Shown here piece after piece: positions 10,785-21,433 of a stretch of 64,000 bases of DNA. This DNA comes from Taxawa tesnikishii (nom. ined.). Its lineage: Eukaryota > Ascomycota > Dothideomycetes > Dothideales. The DNA is taken from positions 806,001 through 870,000 of the forward strand of contig JAPDRO010000005.1 of the NCBI GenBank assembly GCA_030247885.1, in the 5' to 3' direction. The first letter of the stretch is position 1, and each line of letters starts with the position of its first letter. Below the pieces are notes generated by a model that was given only the letters and a program-made list of their open reading frames with translations, did no database searches and was not told the origin of the DNA. A program made the translations under genes and the position numbers.

Positions 10785-13133
10785 TCAATTTTGTGGATTT
10801 AAAAATCCATGGAGCTTGCTGCCCTTCAAGTTGGGCACTGTCGTCTCCGGCGGCACGGTCTTCTTATTGCGGGCGAACTTTGTGCGGAGAGCGTGTGCGT
10901 TGCCCCTGGCCTTGATAGCCGAATTGACCACTGAATCCTTGGTTCCCGTCACGAGAGACACGATGGATGACGCTGCACCTTGTACAGCCCTGCCGACCGC
11001 TTGCACTTCTAGCATGGCTTTCTGTTCGGCGGCGACAGCGACGTTCTTGGCCGAGCGACCAAGCGAGCGGGCAGCGTTGTCCATGGCAAGCACGCCGTGG
11101 CAGACGCCTTGTCCAGCAGTCACGGCAGCAGAGAAGCTGCTATTGCCTACAAGATGAGCAGCGCGAAGGGTTCTGTTACCGATAGTTTGCAGACCGAAAG
11201 CGGAGCTTTGCAATACCTGGAAGCTCTTGGCTATGGCGTCTTCCTTGAAAGCGGTCGCGACAAGGCGTGCCTCGTCAATGTCCTTGTGACAGACCTTCTT
11301 GACCTCGTTAGCTGCTGACACGTAGGTGACTTTCTGAAGGAGTCGGTTGCCAAGAGAGATGGTCAGGCTGTTATTAAGTGGTGGTCTATTGTCCGTTTCC
11401 ACGTAGACTGAAATTTCTCCGTTGGCGTCTTGCTTGTCGATTACACCACCCCACACTCCAGAGGTCAGATACACCGACTCATATCTGATACCGCCTGATC
11501 TACTGATAGCGATGCTCAGACTTGGATACCTGTTCCTTGCCCCAAGTTTTGGTGCAGAAATGAAGAAGAAGTTTGGCTTCACAAACCGAATATCCGGGAT
11601 TTCCTGGCGTTGGATGACGGTGGTCGCATCTGGGTCTGAACCAATCACTGCTGTCGGGTATTGCAGCATATCATCCGCTCGCAGGCCGTGAAACAAGCTC
11701 TCGGGGCGCGTGTTCAAGCTGCTGAGAAGAACGTCCAGGCCTTCTTTGCGCAAGGCAAGCTCCGTAGCTGGCGTGGACGAAGCTAGAGGGAGGAAGCTGA
11801 AGAACGAACTGAAACACAAGAGACCAATGAGAATGGACGAAGCAATGATCCAACGGCCTTTGTTCCCAGTTTTTGTCCAAAGCTCGACTGAAGATGACGG
11901 CTTGGAGGGTGCACGAAGGTAGGCAAGGTGACGGTTCAGGCTCCGCTCGTTGAGTGCCGTGAAAGTCTCCAGGTCAATAGGGACATCAACGACATCATGC
12001 TTGGACGCCTGCAGCGACAAAGGTTCGCTTCGATGGAGGTGAAGATGCTGGAAACCGGAGTTCTTTGTAACATCACCAGAATATCCCAGCGGATCCAGAC
12101 CGGCAGATACTTCAAGTATGGGTATTTTTCTGGCAGCCAGGACCATAGCCAAGGTCGATTTCTCTCCGGCGTTGTTGTACACAAAGCGTCCATCTGGAGT
12201 AGGGGTGCCGTTGTGATAGAAGACGGTGAAGTCGAAGGAATCCAGGTCATGGTGGAACAGGTTGCTCCGGCCAACAACTTCTACTGTGGTGCTCTCGGAG
12301 CCTTTCTCATACTTCAGCCGGATGAGGAACTGATCAACTTCACCAGCAATCTTTTCGTTTTGCTTCCGTGGCAACCGCAGGACGCTGACCATTACCTCCT
12401 TCTGGCGATGTGTTGAATCTAGGAAAAGGGCGCTGGCAAGCTTGGCAACAAGGCTATGCTCACCACTGACACTGCCTTTATCAGTGACGAGCAACAACCG
12501 GACCGTGCTCTCCGATGGTTGGTACGGGCGAATATGCTGCTTGAATCCGGCGATCTTGTAGTGGGGTTCGTGGAGGCGGCTGTCGTCAGGCTGCACATCG
12601 TCTGCCGTTTCTGGTATAGTAACAGACGAAGCAAGGTTGCTGTCAGGGTGAAGCATGTCGTCGAGACCATAGGCCCTACGCCCTTGTGGAGGCGTGGGAG
12701 GAACCAGAGTCACCTCGCTACGCATCGCCTCTTCGTCGTCATCAACATTGTTCTGGTTGTCCTGGTCCTCTGCTATATCAACGAACGACTCTTCCAAGAG
12801 ACGCCCAGGCAGATCATCTTCTGACTCTACCGTTTCCGCGTTAGAGAGCTCGGTATCTGTAGTTGAGGTGACCGTCTCAGCGTCGTCGTTGTCATTACCT
12901 TGGAACGAGGCAGAGGAAGGTGTGTGAGCTCCTTCATCGTCGGAAGAGACGTCGCCTTCAACCATTTCGAATCCGCTGTCGAGTTCTGTCGCGGGGACTG
13001 GATGGTCAAGCTCAGGTACCGACTCCGATGCATTAGAGACCTGCGAGCCTGCCATGCTTGAAGATGTGGAACGGATGGTACTGAGGGACTGTGAGAGGAG
13101 GTAGTCCGGGGCGGACGGTGCGGGGTGCACCAT
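10785..13133 (-). CDS. Uncharacterised single-pass membrane protein, 782 aa
   Basis: An intronless frame of 782 residues that I do not recognise. Residues 1-150 are acidic and Ser/Thr-rich, with many Asp/Glu pairs. Residues about 200-400 look folded (PYQPSESTVRLLLVTDKGSV ... LDSFDFTVFYHNG). A single hydrophobic segment lies at about 428-450 (WIIASSILIGLLCFSSFFSF). The region after it looks globular, with a C-terminal Ala-rich, possibly helical stretch and a basic tail (KARGNAHALRTKFARNKKTV). There is no signal peptide, so a membrane-anchored protein with a large soluble N-terminus is likely. The length and steady composition support a real gene; function is unknown. Confidence 0.8.
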   Translation of the reverse strand: MVHPAPSAPDYLLSQSLSTIRSTSSSMAGSQVSNASESVPELDHPVPATELDSGFEMVEGDVSSDDEGAHTPSSASFQGNDNDDAETVTSTTDTELSNAETVESEDDLPGRLLEESFVDIAEDQDNQNNVDDDEEAMRSEVTLVPPTPPQGRRAYGLDDMLHPDSNLASSVTIPETADDVQPDDSRLHEPHYKIAGFKQHIRPYQPSESTVRLLLVTDKGSVSGEHSLVAKLASALFLDSTHRQKEVMVSVLRLPRKQNEKIAGEVDQFLIRLKYEKGSESTTVEVVGRSNLFHHDLDSFDFTVFYHNGTPTPDGRFVYNNAGEKSTLAMVLAARKIPILEVSAGLDPLGYSGDVTKNSGFQHLHLHRSEPLSLQASKHDVVDVPIDLETFTALNERSLNRHLAYLRAPSKPSSSVELWTKTGNKGRWIIASSILIGLLCFSSFFSFLPLASSTPATELALRKEGLDVLLSSLNTRPESLFHGLRADDMLQYPTAVIGSDPDATTVIQRQEIPDIRFVKPNFFFISAPKLGARNRYPSLSIAISRSGGIRYESVYLTSGVWGGVIDKQDANGEISVYVETDNRPPLNNSLTISLGNRLLQKVTYVSAANEVKKVCHKDIDEARLVATAFKEDAIAKSFQVLQSSAFGLQTIGNRTLRAAHLVGNSSFSAAVTAGQGVCHGVLAMDNAARSLGRSAKNVAVAAEQKAMLEVQAVGRAVQGAASSIVSLVTGTKDSVVNSAIKARGNAHALRTKFARNKKTVPPETTVPNLKGSKLHGFLNPQN

Positions 13134-13944
13134 ATCCTTCTCCTCGCGACTTGGTGTGAGAAATCCGCTTCAAGCTTGCTCAACCTGAGAGTTGAGGCAA
13201 CCTTTGTGTGTCTAGAAGAAGTGCGTGTTTGGGGAGGTTGAAGAGTGTTGTACAGTGTTGTTGTCGGGGTTGTGTTGGTCCGCTCACCTCGTGACTTGTC
13301 AGTTGCCGCAAAACGCTGAAGAAGTCCGGCGAGGTGGTAGATAAGTCTTTTCTTTCACAATGTGCGAGCCCAAGTAGGCAGTGAAAACGAAGTTTGGTAG
13401 CGAGTTGGCCTTGGAGTATGAGTTATCAATTCCGTCGTAAGCTTCTGCTGCAGCCTGGACACCGTGACTGGGAAGGAGGGGTAGCTCGAAGCTTGCTGTG
13501 GCTTTGGCGACAGTGCCTGCTGTCTTATAAGAGGTGTTGTCTGAACTATTAGAGCCGTAGTAAGCAGTAGATGGACTGTGTACAGGCGCTTCTTTGCTTT
13601 GAGAGAAGAGTGTTTGTTGGAGTAAGAAGGTACATTGAAGGATGCATATCATATCGCAAGGCATCCATGGAGCTTGGGGCACCCCTACCTTCACATGCCA
13701 GTAATTTGACTTCGCACTAGATCGATAACGAATAACACCATACCCAATTTGGTCGCTGGCGTCGCACAACACATCGTGGCCATCCAAGACTGTATCCACA
13801 CACACTACTACTTGGATCCCCAAAGAAGTGTACCAGAAGAACTCCTGCCCATGCATGCTGCTGCTGCTGTCACAACAAAAACATACGCTCCCAGTGCGCA
13901 AACACAGTCATCTCCTCAAACCCTCTCCACACTGCACCTCATCA
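13134..13944. other. Intergenic region with one doubtful 200-codon frame
   Basis: About 810 bases. It should hold the promoter of the 782-aa gene and the 3' untranslated region of the mannosyltransferase gene. A minus-strand frame at 13299-13901 (200 codons) is longer than average for chance, but has no domain, signal or recognisable similarity. It lies tightly behind the mannosyltransferase stop. I leave it as unproven. Confidence 0.4.
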
Positions 13945-15712
13945 TCACGCCGGCGGCCCAGGGGTAATCCACCCTCCCGCAACCTGCACCCACTCTGGCG
14001 TACAGCTTCCCTCTTTGCCTTCGACATCAACAATGTCAGTGTCGCAGCGACATCTGCAACCGACACCGTTCTCTCTCTCTACATCCCAGTGCTCCCAGTA
14101 GTCATCCTCCTCAATGCGTTTCTTCTCGTCAGGTGTTGTCTGTTCAAGGTACTTGGGCCGTGGCAGTTGACGCGCACGGGCATTGGCGGGGCAGTGCTGG
14201 ATGGTAGTATGCCGGTAACCAAAGTCTCTGAAGTAGTGGATGTCCTCTACTCCGAGAAGCGCGCCGGCAGCGAGTGAATGGATAGGTGCGTCTCCCCACT
14301 AAGATCCATCTGTCAGCAACCGTTTCTGCAAGAATTGCGTATGCACAACTTACCCTCTCCATCCAGAATCCACCACTTCGGTCCATCATCTCAAAGAAGT
14401 CGTTGTACTCCTTGCTTCTGAACCAGTCGAGTCTGGCAATTTCGAAGTTGCTCCAGAAATGGCACATGTTGTACACTTCTCCCTCCATTGCCTCAGGATG
14501 GACATCTGGCAGAGTACCTGCACCTGGTTCTGTGCGAAGGATGTCTTCCGGAAGCGGCTTCTTGTACTTGGGGTCGTCCTTAGGCAGCTCCTCTTCTGGG
14601 GGTCCGGCTTGGGCTCGAGGAACATCTCCCACAAGCCTTTTGAGGTGAGGTTGTTGGTGCGCATGTAGGCGGAGGCATAACGGAAGATATTCGGCACGGT
14701 CTCCTTCAATTCCTTGACGGCGATGGTGAAACCGTAGGTTTTGTTGTTACGCTCCATGTGGATGAACGGGTCACTGTACGGTGTTAGCATCTTGGTTAGC
14801 TCAGGAAGATCGAGCCGACTTACTAGGTGATGTCGCAGAAGTAGCTGATCTCCGGCTCCACGCGCCAGTACCAATCATACTTCTGTAGTAATTCATGCTT
14901 GTAGAAGAAACTGTTCTTGTCGTCAGCAACAGTCCAGCACAATACAGCAGTCCCGACCTACCCAGAATAGAATCTGCACATATGATGGTAACTTTCCATG
15001 CCTCCATACATGATTGCAGCATCTCCTTGTTTTCTGATACCTTCCCTGGCAACCTCGTGGTCAACCCAGTCAGGGAAACCCCACATGGTCTCATCGATCT
15101 TGCCAAACTCCACCGGTGAGCTCGTATAGTTCATGATCGTCTCCTTGAACGTAGAGTTGAAGTCGCCGTCGTTTAGAAAGACGTAAGGGTAGTGGAACCA
15201 TCTGTTGAAATGCCTTTCCACCGACTTGATCGACTGTATCACACCTTCCAGCTCTTTGTTCCGGGCAAGGACAACGAACGCAGCGTTGGCGCGAGGGCCA
15301 TCTGTCTGGGGCTCGAGACAACCTGTGACAAAGACTTTGTCATACTTCTCGTTGATTTTCCTGTTGCACATGCGCTTGTTAGACTCTCGTTCTTGTCTGT
15401 GTGTTGCATGCGCCTGATGAATGGAAGTGAGCCTTACCTGACGGTAGGCGGCGCGCCAGCTGGCATCAACATATGCCCGGGTGACGAAGGATGCCGTACG
15501 AAGAGAACCAGTATTAACATTACAACTATTATTGGAAACAAAAGGACGATTCCGAGCGGTATTGAAATGCGCGAATTTCCTCTCAGTCGTATCCGTCGGC
15601 GGAAGAACCCCAGTCGCGGTGTTATCTTCTCGGTGGTTTTTGAGATGTCATCGAAGGTGGGCAGGTTGGCCGAGGCCGGTAATCGCTTCTTGACGCTTTG
15701 TACGAAATCCAT
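13945..15712 (-). CDS. Alpha-1,2-mannosyltransferase, KRE2/MNT1 (KTR) family, GT15
   Basis: Type II Golgi membrane protein with five exons on the minus strand. Exon 1 starts at 15712 and codes a cytoplasmic tail plus one membrane segment ([20 protein letters not shown]). Later exons give [38 protein letters not shown], the catalytic [17 protein letters not shown] block, [40 protein letters not shown] and [20 protein letters not shown]. The C-terminus is Cys-rich, with the stop at 13945-13947. Enzymes of this family add alpha-1,2-mannose from GDP-mannose to O- and N-glycans. The frame slips by one missing base in a run of five C (minus-strand reading) at about 14598-14602, between LEPKPD and [14 protein letters not shown] read this as a sequence error. 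Confidence 0.92.
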
Positions 15713-16640
15713 GATTGCGGAAAGGAGAGGTCCTGAAAGCGCGGCGACCTAGGAAGATTGCTGAGCGAGGTACGAGAGCCGAAAGATCTGTGGCCCCGCC
15801 AGCCCGACAGAGACAATGCGCTGTCCAGAGTCCTCGAATAGATGCCAGCAGTCTAGGAAACCCGCAGCGGAGTTTTCACAGTATGCGCCGCCTCTTCAAC
15901 TATATGCCAGAAAGCCGAAACTGGTAACGAGTGGTCGGTACAAACTGGAGGCTAGAGGATGTTCTCGAGTGTGCAATTGCCCGTCAGGCGGGTTACTGCC
16001 ATGTAAAAGGAGCGTCGTCAGTTCGAAGATGCGCCAAAAAGGGGCGGCAGCTGGTGGTTCTGGTGCTGGCGAGTAAGTTGTCCGTCAAGGTGAAAGTTGT
16101 TAGGGGGCTGGTAAGGGTCCGTATGCGGCCAACTGCGGCGTTGCTGTTACTTCTTTCCCGTCCGTCAGTGTCAACGTCCGCTTTAACCCTCGAGAGTTGT
16201 GCAGAGGAGTAGCAGAGTTTGGTCGCACGGCTTTCTTGAATGGTGAAAGAACGGGAACGGGTCAGCAAGCTGTCAAACTGTCGGCCAGTACTTGGGCCCA
16301 GGATCAACAAGCAATTAATCGCTGCTCCTTTCTAGGAACCGAACTGAAGCTTGCGTAATTAGCTTGGCACTTCTTGGCTCGTTGACCATCTCTGCCGACT
16401 TCAGAACAGCCAGACGCCGCTTGAGAGCCTGGAAAATCATTGCTCGGAATCTGGGAAGCAAGAAACAAGGCCGTACCACTCCCAACGCCGCCAGCAGGAC
16501 GACACCAGAGGTCGACGACGGAATCCCGTCCGACGCAATCGGGACATCACATCGCGAACCGTATCACGTGACGTTATCTCGGAAGCAAGGTATCGGAAAA
16601 GGCATAAAAGAGCTGTTGAAAAGGGCGGGAGAGAGCCGAG
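15713..16640. promoter_or_regulatory. Divergent promoter region
   Basis: About 930 bases between the mannosyltransferase (minus) and the DUF4604 gene (plus). Open frames here have no recognisable content. It must contain both promoters. I see no strong TATA box or paired binding site that I would name. Confidence 0.5.
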
Positions 16641-17244
16641 ATGCCATCCAAGAACAATCTTCAGTTCGGTACGTTGCGCCTCAACAACCATGCTTTCATT
16701 TGTCTGAGCTATCCATCCACCAGAATCTAACGAACCCGCCTTCCTACGTCGCCTACGCGCCCAAAACAGCGGCAACGACACTGATCGGCATGAACGTGCA
16801 ATCGCGCGGCCCCGGAAACCCAAGGACGCTGCTAGTCTGGACGAAGATGCGCCGACGTACGTTGTTGAAGACAGCGGCGACACGCTGACTAAAGCTGAAT
16901 ACGACGCCCTCATGTCCGGGAATGGTGGCAAAGCTGGCGACGCTGAGACGCCTGGCGTGACTGGGCAATCCACTAGCGATGAGCCGGAAGCTTCTGGATC
17001 TCTGCCCGCCGAAGAAGGAGTGGATGATGCGGAGAGGAAGAAGCAAGCGATCATGGAAGCCGGGAAGGCGAGCAAGAAGCGGAAAGTGGCGAAAGTGGTT
17101 GGAGGTGAGGACGACGACGACGACGACGAGCCTGCGGACGAAAAGGATGGCAACGGTAACAATGCCCCAGCCGCAGCATCCAAAGCGGCGAAGAAACCCA
17201 AGAAGAAGGCCAAAGCGATCAAACTATCTTTCGGCGACGAGTAA
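16641..17244 (+). CDS. DUF4604 family small nuclear-type protein
   Basis: Two exons: 16641-16668 and 16724-17244, with a 55-nt intron (GTACGT...CAG). The spliced protein is 182 residues. It begins MPSKNNLQFESNEPAFLRRL, followed by RAIARPRKPKDAA, DEDAPTYVVEDSGDTLTKAE and YDALMSG. The C-terminal half is low-complexity: a basic SKKRKVAK stretch, an Asp run, and a final KKAKAIKLSFGDE. The N-terminal FLRRLRAQ and PTYV blocks fit my recollection of the fungal DUF4604 family, whose role is unknown. The basic clusters suggest nuclear location, which is inference. The stop lies only 55 bases from the convergent RING ligase gene. Confidence 0.82.
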
Positions 17245-17299
17245 AGCGCACCGTTTTTACAAGATTGGAGATCGTTACATTTACAGCATTCACTCTACA

Positions 17300-19864
17300 T
17301 TACAGCGGCGGCAGTCCCTCTCTGCAAATCGGACATTGCAGCCTGTACTTCATCCAGCCCTCCAAGCACGCGCTGTGGAAAATGTGCCGACAAGGCGTGA
17401 CCATGTACTGACGCCTCGCCAACAGCGCACCTCCGGGCAACGCACTCTCACCCGCGCTTTCAGGTCCTATCACAGGAACCTCAAGCTCCTGCATGCAGAT
17501 CGCGCAATCAAACGTCCTCTTCCCCTTCTCCCTACTCTCGCCCGGTGTGCTAGGGCCTGTCTTCGACATTGTTGGACTTGCAGGTGCCGAGTCTGCGACC
17601 GCTTGCGAGAAGCCGACGGGCAGGTTCCCGCCTTCCTCGTCCTCACGGAGCACCGGATGGTAGTCATACGCGGGTGGCACCCACGCTTCACGGACGAACC
17701 AGCGCGGACCCAACATCTCCTGGCTCACTAGCAGTACGGCCTGAATCCATACCCAGACGGCGAGAACAGCAAGATCAGTGAGGTCAATGTCGGCGAACAG
17801 CACGTTTGCGCTGTAGCCGTAGAAGTAGGCAAAAGGCGCCAGTCGCAGCACCGATTGGCCGCCGACGAAGTCCCAGCGGAACGCGCGCCGGCTGTTGCGC
17901 ATGGCGTTGCGGTAGATTTGCGGTACCCAAAAGGAGAGGTAGAGGAAGGCGAGGAAGGTGAAGTAGAAGCGGCGGAAAGAAGATGGCCAAGATGCGGCGT
18001 TGAGCGAAAGGAAGAGGGTGCCCAGTAGGAGAAGGTAAAAGCGCGTGTATAGGGCTCCAAATCCCGGTGCCCGCCCAGCAGTAGCCGCCGGTGTGGTTGT
18101 AACGGGGTTGGGCAGTTCTTCCGAGGGCGAGTCTTGATCTGGTGGGAGGATGATGGGGGTTGCGCCTGTGTCGACAGGCCTTCGGACTGTAGCGGGTAGA
18201 GGTAGAGCGCCGGGGATTGCCGGAAGTGGAGCCGAAGGGGTTTGTTCTGGCGGCACGGATACTCTTTGTTGTCCTTCACTGGTGGTCGTCGCTGTAGCAG
18301 TGTTGGCGGCCGCTTGGTTCGCTCTGTTGCCGGCAGTATCACTCGCAACTTCCATCACAGCGGCCCTTTGCCGGCTTTCTCTCTCTCTTCGTTCCCTCTC
18401 CGGTTGCTGCACTGCCCAAATATCCATCAAGAATCTCATGCCGAAGAAACTTACGCTCATGAAGGCGAGGAAAGCGGCTGCAATTAGTGGAACCCAGAGA
18501 CCCTCGATGAACAGACTTGTCAGACAGAAGCTCATGGTTGTAAAACCATCGCCTAGAGCAAGCATGCTAATCGTGTAAAAGCTGATCCGACTGCGAGTTG
18601 AAGGCGTACTAGCCTCTTGCATCTGCCTTGAAAGCAGCCAGAGCTGCAATCCCAAAACCAGGAAGAAGACCAGAAGGTGACGACGCCCTTGCAGGTATTC
18701 AACCTCGACTTTGGGTCCGAGTAGATGCTGGCCCTCCTGTGGCGCATAGTCCGGTGGACCTTTGGATTCAAAGGCGAATCCGCAGTCCGGGGAGAAGGCG
18801 AGCATAGAGAATCGCATGTCAGGTGCAGGAGGCAAGAATGCCCCAGTCGGGAACCGAAGTTCTTGTTCGATAAACTTTAGGAGTGATGCGGAAGGGGTGG
18901 ATTGGCTGGTATCGGAAAGGCGCACGACGTGCTCCTGCAGATATACAACCAGATCGCAGTTTGGAATAGAAAACTGCGTCTCCGGTGCGCCGTCCGTCCC
19001 AGATGACCAAGGATTGAGGGTTTGACTGGCTGCCTCAGCCTGTCTGTCTATGACTTTGGGGATCGTCCGGTTCAGCAGCTCCTGTGCGATGCCATACTGG
19101 TAGTCCGAGAGAGTCATGTGCGGCATACCAAAGATACCCGCAAACTTCTTGCTCGTGGTTGTCAAGAGCACACTTCCTGTTTCTAGAAAGTGCACCCCGT
19201 ACATCTGCATTTCCCAACCATCGCCGAAGCTCTCGTCATCTTGTACCGTAACCTGCGCCCCAATCTCTCTCGCCACCTCAATCTCCGTATTCGAATAGTC
19301 CCGCCCCATCACCGTGTTCCCTTCCCTCTCTCGCTCGCTCAAACGCACTGTAAGGGTACCTTCCGTGCCTGTCAAGTTCCTTCCAAATCCAGGTATTAAG
19401 ACTGGACCAAAAGGCCCATCGGACGCGTAAGCAGATAGGTTCAGTCGCGGAGGAGAGAGGCCGTAAGACAGTGGTGAACGCACCCATCCTCCATTCAACA
19501 CACCCGAAATATTCTGATATAGGGGTATTGCGCCGCTTTCCTTTTGTCCATCGAGTCTACCTAGACTCTCTTCGCCGAGCGCATGCCTGATCTGCCCTCT
19601 GGCCCGATCTCTGACGTCCCGCAAAGCGTTCCATGAATATCCCTGCTCCTGTCTGAATCCACTGATGTTCAGCCATCGATTGTTCGGTGGATCAAAATCA
19701 CCGTAGCGGGTCCGGTTCAATATATCGACCGCATGGCGCTCCTCGGCAAGGACCTCCTCTAGGCGCGAGCGGATCTGTAGGTTGTTGACAGCTGCTTGCT
19801 GGTCGGGAGAGAAAAGAATGAAGAGAAGGAGGATTACGGTAATGAAGAAGCGAGGGTCGGCCAT
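17300..19864 (-). CDS. tul1: Transmembrane RING-H2 ubiquitin ligase, Tul1/Dsc1 type
   Basis: An intronless frame of 854 residues. It starts with a hydrophobic signal-like segment (FFITVILLLFILFSPDQQA). A long lumenal domain follows, with N-glycosylation sites. Several membrane segments lie between about residues 400 and 720 (HLLVFFLVLGLQLWLL, MLALGDGFTTMSFCLTSLFI, LIAAAFLAFMSVSFFGMRFL, FYLLLLGTLFLSLNA and others). A C-terminal RING-H2 has the pattern CAICMQEL ... CRHIFHSACLEGW ... CPICREGLPPL. This is the layout of Tul1 (budding yeast) and Dsc1 (fission yeast, Aspergillus), the catalytic subunit of the Golgi/endosome Dsc complex. That complex degrades membrane proteins and in many fungi activates the sterol regulator SREBP. 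All RING ligands appear present. Confidence 0.93.
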   Translation of the reverse strand: MADPRFFITVILLLFILFSPDQQAAVNNLQIRSRLEEVLAEERHAVDILNRTRYGDFDPPNNRWLNISGFRQEQGYSWNALRDVRDRARGQIRHALGEESLGRLDGQKESGAIPLYQNISGVLNGGWVRSPLSYGLSPPRLNLSAYASDGPFGPVLIPGFGRNLTGTEGTLTVRLSEREREGNTVMGRDYSNTEIEVAREIGAQVTVQDDESFGDGWEMQMYGVHFLETGSVLLTTTSKKFAGIFGMPHMTLSDYQYGIAQELLNRTIPKVIDRQAEAASQTLNPWSSGTDGAPETQFSIPNCDLVVYLQEHVVRLSDTSQSTPSASLLKFIEQELRFPTGAFLPPAPDMRFSMLAFSPDCGFAFESKGPPDYAPQEGQHLLGPKVEVEYLQGRRHLLVFFLVLGLQLWLLSRQMQEASTPSTRSRISFYTISMLALGDGFTTMSFCLTSLFIEGLWVPLIAAAFLAFMSVSFFGMRFLMDIWAVQQPERERRERESRQRAAVMEVASDTAGNRANQAAANTATATTTSEGQQRVSVPPEQTPSAPLPAIPGALPLPATVRRPVDTGATPIILPPDQDSPSEELPNPVTTTPAATAGRAPGFGALYTRFYLLLLGTLFLSLNAASWPSSFRRFYFTFLAFLYLSFWVPQIYRNAMRNSRRAFRWDFVGGQSVLRLAPFAYFYGYSANVLFADIDLTDLAVLAVWVWIQAVLLVSQEMLGPRWFVREAWVPPAYDYHPVLREDEEGGNLPVGFSQAVADSAPASPTMSKTGPSTPGESREKGKRTFDCAICMQELEVPVIGPESAGESALPGGALLARRQYMVTPCRHIFHSACLEGWMKYRLQCPICREGLPPL

Positions 19865-20188
19865 CTATGACCCTCTCAAGCAGGTTTCCATGGTACGAAG
19901 GAGAGGTTGGAGCGAGGGGTGGAGACGAAATCCGGGGGCGGAAGAGGTGGGCTGACATCACGGAGCTGGAGACGGCGGACTGCCGGCTTGGCGAAGGAGC
20001 GCCGCCCTCTTCGCTCTGGCACCTCCCCTCCCTCTTCTCTTCCCAACCGACAACATAAATCCACATATCATAACCTGCGACGCAGACGACGACAAAACCA
20101 AAGAGGTGAGAAGTCAAGGCACGTTGATCAATCGATCGAACATTTCCTTCGATCCTCTCCCGTTGTCCGTTACACATTCACCTCCACC
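19865..20188. promoter_or_regulatory. Divergent promoter between the RING ligase and GH76 genes
   Basis: About 320 bases separate the two starts. The plus-strand frame of the GH76 gene runs open upstream to 19907, but that part is Arg/Ser-rich and unlike the family. I therefore treat it as leader sequence, not coding. Confidence 0.5.
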
Positions 20189-21433
20189 ATGCACCATCTC
20201 GATCACTGGAGGGACAAGCTCAAGCACGTATCCCATCCCGACCATGAGCAACGACCAGAGCCTAGAGTCGACCCAATCTCGAGGCTGAAAACAAACGACC
20301 AACCACCACCACCTGGGAGCAGTGGCCCCGTAGCAGCCATCACACAGCGTGCCATTGATGTCTTCCTCCTCTCAAAGCAAGAAAATGGAGAGATTGGGGG
20401 TATCGGGTACTGGCAAACTGCAAACGGCTATACAGCAATGGCACTGCACGACAAGTGGTGCAATTCAACTCACAATGCCCGCATGCTCCAAGATCTCCTG
20501 CAGAAGGTAGAACGACATCATCCCAACTTCGTTAACGAGTTCAATGATGATACTCTGTGGTGGGGTATCTGTCTGTTAGAACTTTCCGATCTCACCTGTG
20601 ATCCCATCTACATCCAGAAAGCCATCATCATATGGCACCACGTAAGCCGCAGCGTCATCAGTAAGGGACAGCACTCTGTCCGTGGTAAGGACATGGAAGG
20701 TGGCGTCCTATGGACCACGAAACCCGGTGAAGACAGCATCAATACTATCACAACAGGTCAATACGCAGAGCTCTCAGCGCGGTTAGCAATGCTTTGCTCC
20801 ATGACAGACGGTGTTCTCGATCCTACAATTCAGCTACCATCAACGGACGATTTCGTCCAAGCAGCAGAGCGCTCAGTAGAATGGATTATCCGTTGCAGGT
20901 ACAGAGAGCATGATGCCATAGTGCTCGATACCATCCACCTGAAGTCAGGAGAACGCGTCGATTGGACCTTCACATACACGACCGGGCAACTCATAGCCGC
21001 TAGTGCCGCCCTGTTCGCTGCGACCCGCAGCCCATCACATCTGAAACTGGCTATACATCTAGCCGAGCGCTCCATGGTGCGGCACGGCTGGGTAGATTCC
21101 AACGGTATCCTGACTGAAGCCGGCGCGTACGGACGAGAAAATCACCAGGCATGGCAGAACGACGACGCGGTGGGATTCAAATCTGTTTTAATCCGCAGCC
21201 TCGCGAAGCTCTACGCCGTACTGGTGGAACAGAACCAGAATCAGCACCGCGAAGTGACGGATACGATTGGACGGTTCGTTAGAAGGAACTTTAGAAGTCT
21301 GCAGGAGCACAACACCAACGGCAATGGCCAGTATGGACCCTGGTGGGCTGGGCCGATGGATATGCCGACGAGTCACGCGCAACTGGCTGTCTTGGACGTT
21401 ATGGCTGCTGTGGGACTGGTCGATCGCGGCTAG
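20189..21433 (+). CDS. GH76-like alpha-1,6-mannanase family protein without signal peptide
   Basis: Intronless, 414 residues from the ATG at 20189. An upstream in-frame ATG at 19907 would add 94 low-complexity residues and is not favoured. Family signs are AIDVFLLSKQENGEIGGIGYWQTANGYTA, the acidic pair FNDDTLWWGICLLELS near residues 118-130 (the catalytic Asp-Asp of GH76), GGVLWTTKPGEDSINTITTG and a late NHQAWQNDDAVGFKSVLIRS. GH76 enzymes act on alpha-1,6-mannan; the fungal Dcw1/Dfg5 members are GPI-anchored wall cross-linkers. Here I see neither a secretion signal nor a GPI tail, so this is a cytosolic or divergent branch. Substrate is unknown. Confidence 0.85.
   Translation: MHHLDHWRDKLKHVSHPDHEQRPEPRVDPISRLKTNDQPPPPGSSGPVAAITQRAIDVFLLSKQENGEIGGIGYWQTANGYTAMALHDKWCNSTHNARMLQDLLQKVERHHPNFVNEFNDDTLWWGICLLELSDLTCDPIYIQKAIIIWHHVSRSVISKGQHSVRGKDMEGGVLWTTKPGEDSINTITTGQYAELSARLAMLCSMTDGVLDPTIQLPSTDDFVQAAERSVEWIIRCRYREHDAIVLDTIHLKSGERVDWTFTYTTGQLIAASAALFAATRSPSHLKLAIHLAERSMVRHGWVDSNGILTEAGAYGRENHQAWQNDDAVGFKSVLIRSLAKLYAVLVEQNQNQHREVTDTIGRFVRRNFRSLQEHNTNGNGQYGPWWAGPMDMPTSHAQLAVLDVMAAVGLVDRG

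Noticed and set aside
16437-17222. 261-codon open frame on the minus strand
   Set aside because: It is antisense to the DUF4604 gene, whose spliced frame has a family match; the antisense Ser/Leu-rich content mirrors the Lys/Asp codons.
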